Source of the DNA: Prunus persica
Taxonomy: Eukaryota > Streptophyta > Magnoliopsida > Rosales > Rosaceae
Assembly (NCBI RefSeq): GCF_000346465.2
Contig: NC_034011.1
Coordinates: 8,266,040-8,330,039, forward strand
Reading direction: 5' to 3'
Length of the DNA stretch: 64,000 bases
Each line of letters opens with the position of its first letter. Within the stretch, counting starts at the first letter, position 1. Under the pieces are notes generated by a model. It was given only the letters and a program-made list of their open reading frames with translations, ran no database searches and was not told where the DNA came from. This document shows, in pieces, positions 62,137 through 64,000 of this stretch. The position numbers and the translations under genes were made by a program.

Positions 62137-64000
62137 GCTTTGTGCTTGTCAACCTCACCTTTTTCGTTCAACTTTGTTCTAAACACCCATTTAACACCAA
62201 TGGTTTGCTTTCCCTTTGGAAGATCAGTTAACTCCCAGGTTTGATTCTTCTCAATGGACTTGATTTCATTGTCCATTGCTTCCCTCCATTTCTCCTCTTT
62301 AACAGCCTCAGTATATGTGATTGGATCACTATCTACAAGTACTGCAAAGTGAGCATTTTCATCATCAGAACTTGAATAACTTACATCGTAGTCCATCATC
62401 CATGCTGGCCTCTTCCTTGAGTTCTCATCTCTCAAATTGTATCTCTCTTCTTCAAACTGTTGAGATGACTGAACTTCAAGTTGAGGTGGCTGCTGGGCTT
62501 GAGTTTCAGGAGCTGCTACCTCTTCATTGTCTAAATCATCATAAACTGGAATTTGTTGTTGAACCGATCTGTTCTCAGACCAATTCCACATAGTGTCTTC
62601 ATCAAATATCACATCCCTGCTTACCACTATCTTCTTTGTAACTGGATTGTACAGTTTGTATGCTTTTGAGACTTCACTTACACCAAGAAAAACACATTTT
62701 TCACTTTTGTCATCCAACTTCTTTCTTTTCTCATCGGGGATGTGTGCATATGCTATGCACCCAAACACCCTAAAGTGATCAACCGCAGGCTTCAATCCAC
62801 TCCAAGCTTCTTGAGGAGTCATATTCTTAACAGAAAATGTGGGACTTCTGTTTAAAATATGAACTGACCATAGCACAGCTTCAGGCCAAAACTTCTTGGG
62901 AATTCTTCCTTTGACTAGCAGACTTCGAACCATGTTGAGAATGGTGCGATTTTTCCTCTCACTTACACCATTTTGTTGTGGTGTATAGGCAGTGGTCAGC
63001 TGTCTCTTGATGCCTTTCTCTTTGCAAAATGCATCAAATTCCTTCGAACAGTACTCTCCCCCACGGTCAGTTCTTAGAGTTTTAATCTTCTTTTCTGATT
63101 CATTTTCAACTAGAGCTTTGAAGCTTTTGAATGCTTCAAATGCCTCTGATTTTTCCTGCAAGAAATATACCCATGTCTTTCTACTAAAATCATCAGTAAA
63201 GGAGATGAAATATTTCTTGTTACCATTTGAGATGGGATTTATTGGTCCACATAAATCAGAGTGAACCATCTCCAGGATTGATTGAGCCCTTGCTGCCTTG
63301 CCACTTGGAAAAGAGTCTCTTTTGTGCTTCCCAGTGATGCATTCTTCACACATCTTTGATGGAGGAGTTATATCAGGTAAACCAGTGACCATCCCTTTCT
63401 GGTGAAGTGTTCTCAAGCCATTAAAATTCAAATGGCCATATCTGTAGTGCCATCTCCACGGGTCATCTTCTTTGGCAAATAAGCAAGCCTGCAGAGTCTT
63501 GATTTTCAAAGGAAACAATCTGTTGGAAGACATTTTTACAACAGCAATGGACCCTCTTTTTGGGTCGTACACTTCACACTCTCCTTTATAGATTGTAATC
63601 CTGTAGCCTTTATCTTGTAACTGACCAGCACTCAGCAAATTTGTCTTCAAATCAGGAATATAAAAAACATTTGAGATAGTTTCAATAAAGTCATTTTTAG
63701 TTTTGATTTGAATATCTCCCTTACCCATCACTTTCACTGTTGACTTGTCACCAAAACTCACTACCGTGTGAAAGCTTTCATCCAAATTAATAAAGGAAGA
63801 CTTACATCCACTCATGTGATTGCTGCAGCCTGTGTCCACATACCATGTCTCCTGATCAGTTTTTGTCAGTGCATGAAAAGCCATCAAAAGTGTCTCTTCC
63901 TCCTTCTTTTTCTCCACAAAATTTGACTTTTCTCCTTTTTCTTTTGGTAACTTCGTGTAGCACTCATTCTTGTAGTGCCCAAAATTTCCACATCTATAAC
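62137..64000 (-). CDS. Copia polyprotein, gag zinc knuckle to start of reverse transcriptase (partial)
   Basis: Read on the minus strand, the frame enters at the window edge with YRCGNFGHYKNEC, most of a CCHC knuckle, so gag and pol are one frame. The protease site is DTGCSNHM. The integrase has the zinc part HYRYGHLNFNGLRTL...CEEC, then the DDE set HSDLCGPI, TDRGGEY and the Glu in GVSERKNRT. After a variable linker rich in Gln and Glu, the reverse transcriptase starts at EKWREAMDNEIKSIEKNQTW. No stops occur. The first Met-like position often chosen (63917) is a GTG inside the polyprotein, not a start. Confidence 0.92.

Larger units (their letters stand above)
60313..64000 (-). mobile_element. 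Copia-type LTR retrotransposon, 3' two thirds, runs off the window
   Basis: The element lies on the minus strand: 3' LTR, purine tract AAGGGAGGG just inside it, then RNase H, reverse transcriptase, integrase, protease and the gag zinc knuckle toward the right edge. This domain order (integrase before reverse transcriptase) defines Copia. It sits inside the Harbinger ORF1. The 5' LTR and most of gag are outside. Frames are open apart from errors at an N gap, so it looks young. Confidence 0.92.

Overview
This is a stretch of plant nuclear genome. The genes have many short introns with GT-AG (and two GC-AG) splice sites, the intergenic DNA is AT-rich, and several plant repeat classes are present: L1-type and RTE-type LINEs, Copia and Gypsy LTR elements, PIF/Harbinger and hAT MITEs. 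The protein families fit a eudicot, and the repeat style suggests a woody Rosaceae-like species. That last point is an impression, not a proof. I see nothing prokaryotic: no operon, CRISPR array, rRNA or tRNA.

Region 0.7-35 kb holds the host genes. A 21-exon minus-strand gene (692-16155) encodes a Nudix hydrolase fused to a dipeptidyl-peptidase III-like domain (NUDX3 type); I rebuilt every exon in frame to 784 residues. Head-to-head with it, 1 kb away, lies the 5-exon prefoldin subunit 6 gene (17194-19384). After about 8 kb of repeat-rich DNA with a likely solo LTR and a hAT MITE come a mitochondrial-type PPR gene (31100-32620, long 5' leader intron) and an intronless CAF1 deadenylase gene (34195-35022).

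Region 35-44.4 kb is an AT-rich block with two foldback MITEs, then a rearranged duplicate of PPR-gene sequence, a Tourist-type MITE, and a 6-exon minus-strand TGS1 (cap trimethylguanosine synthase) gene (39953-44332). Pieces of the PPR 3' flank, of the TGS1 3' end and of a NUDX3 intron recur between these loci, so the interval has been reshuffled by segmental duplication.

Region 44.4-64 kb is nearly all transposon: a decayed Gypsy gag, a 6.9-kb LINE with a 17-bp target-site duplication, LTR-like fragments with an inserted solo LTR, and a Harbinger-type element whose MYB-like ORF is interrupted by a largely intact Copia element that runs off the right edge. Three N gaps occur. Sequence next to two of them shows small-indel errors, and the 675-N gap appears to separate two overlapping copies of the same sequence.

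I did not find a clearly new biological system. The most useful observations are the duplication mosaic around PPR/TGS1, a tandem duplication that copies a splice donor inside NUDX3, first-intron GC-AG splicing in both head-to-head genes, and the probable assembly artefact in the LINE.
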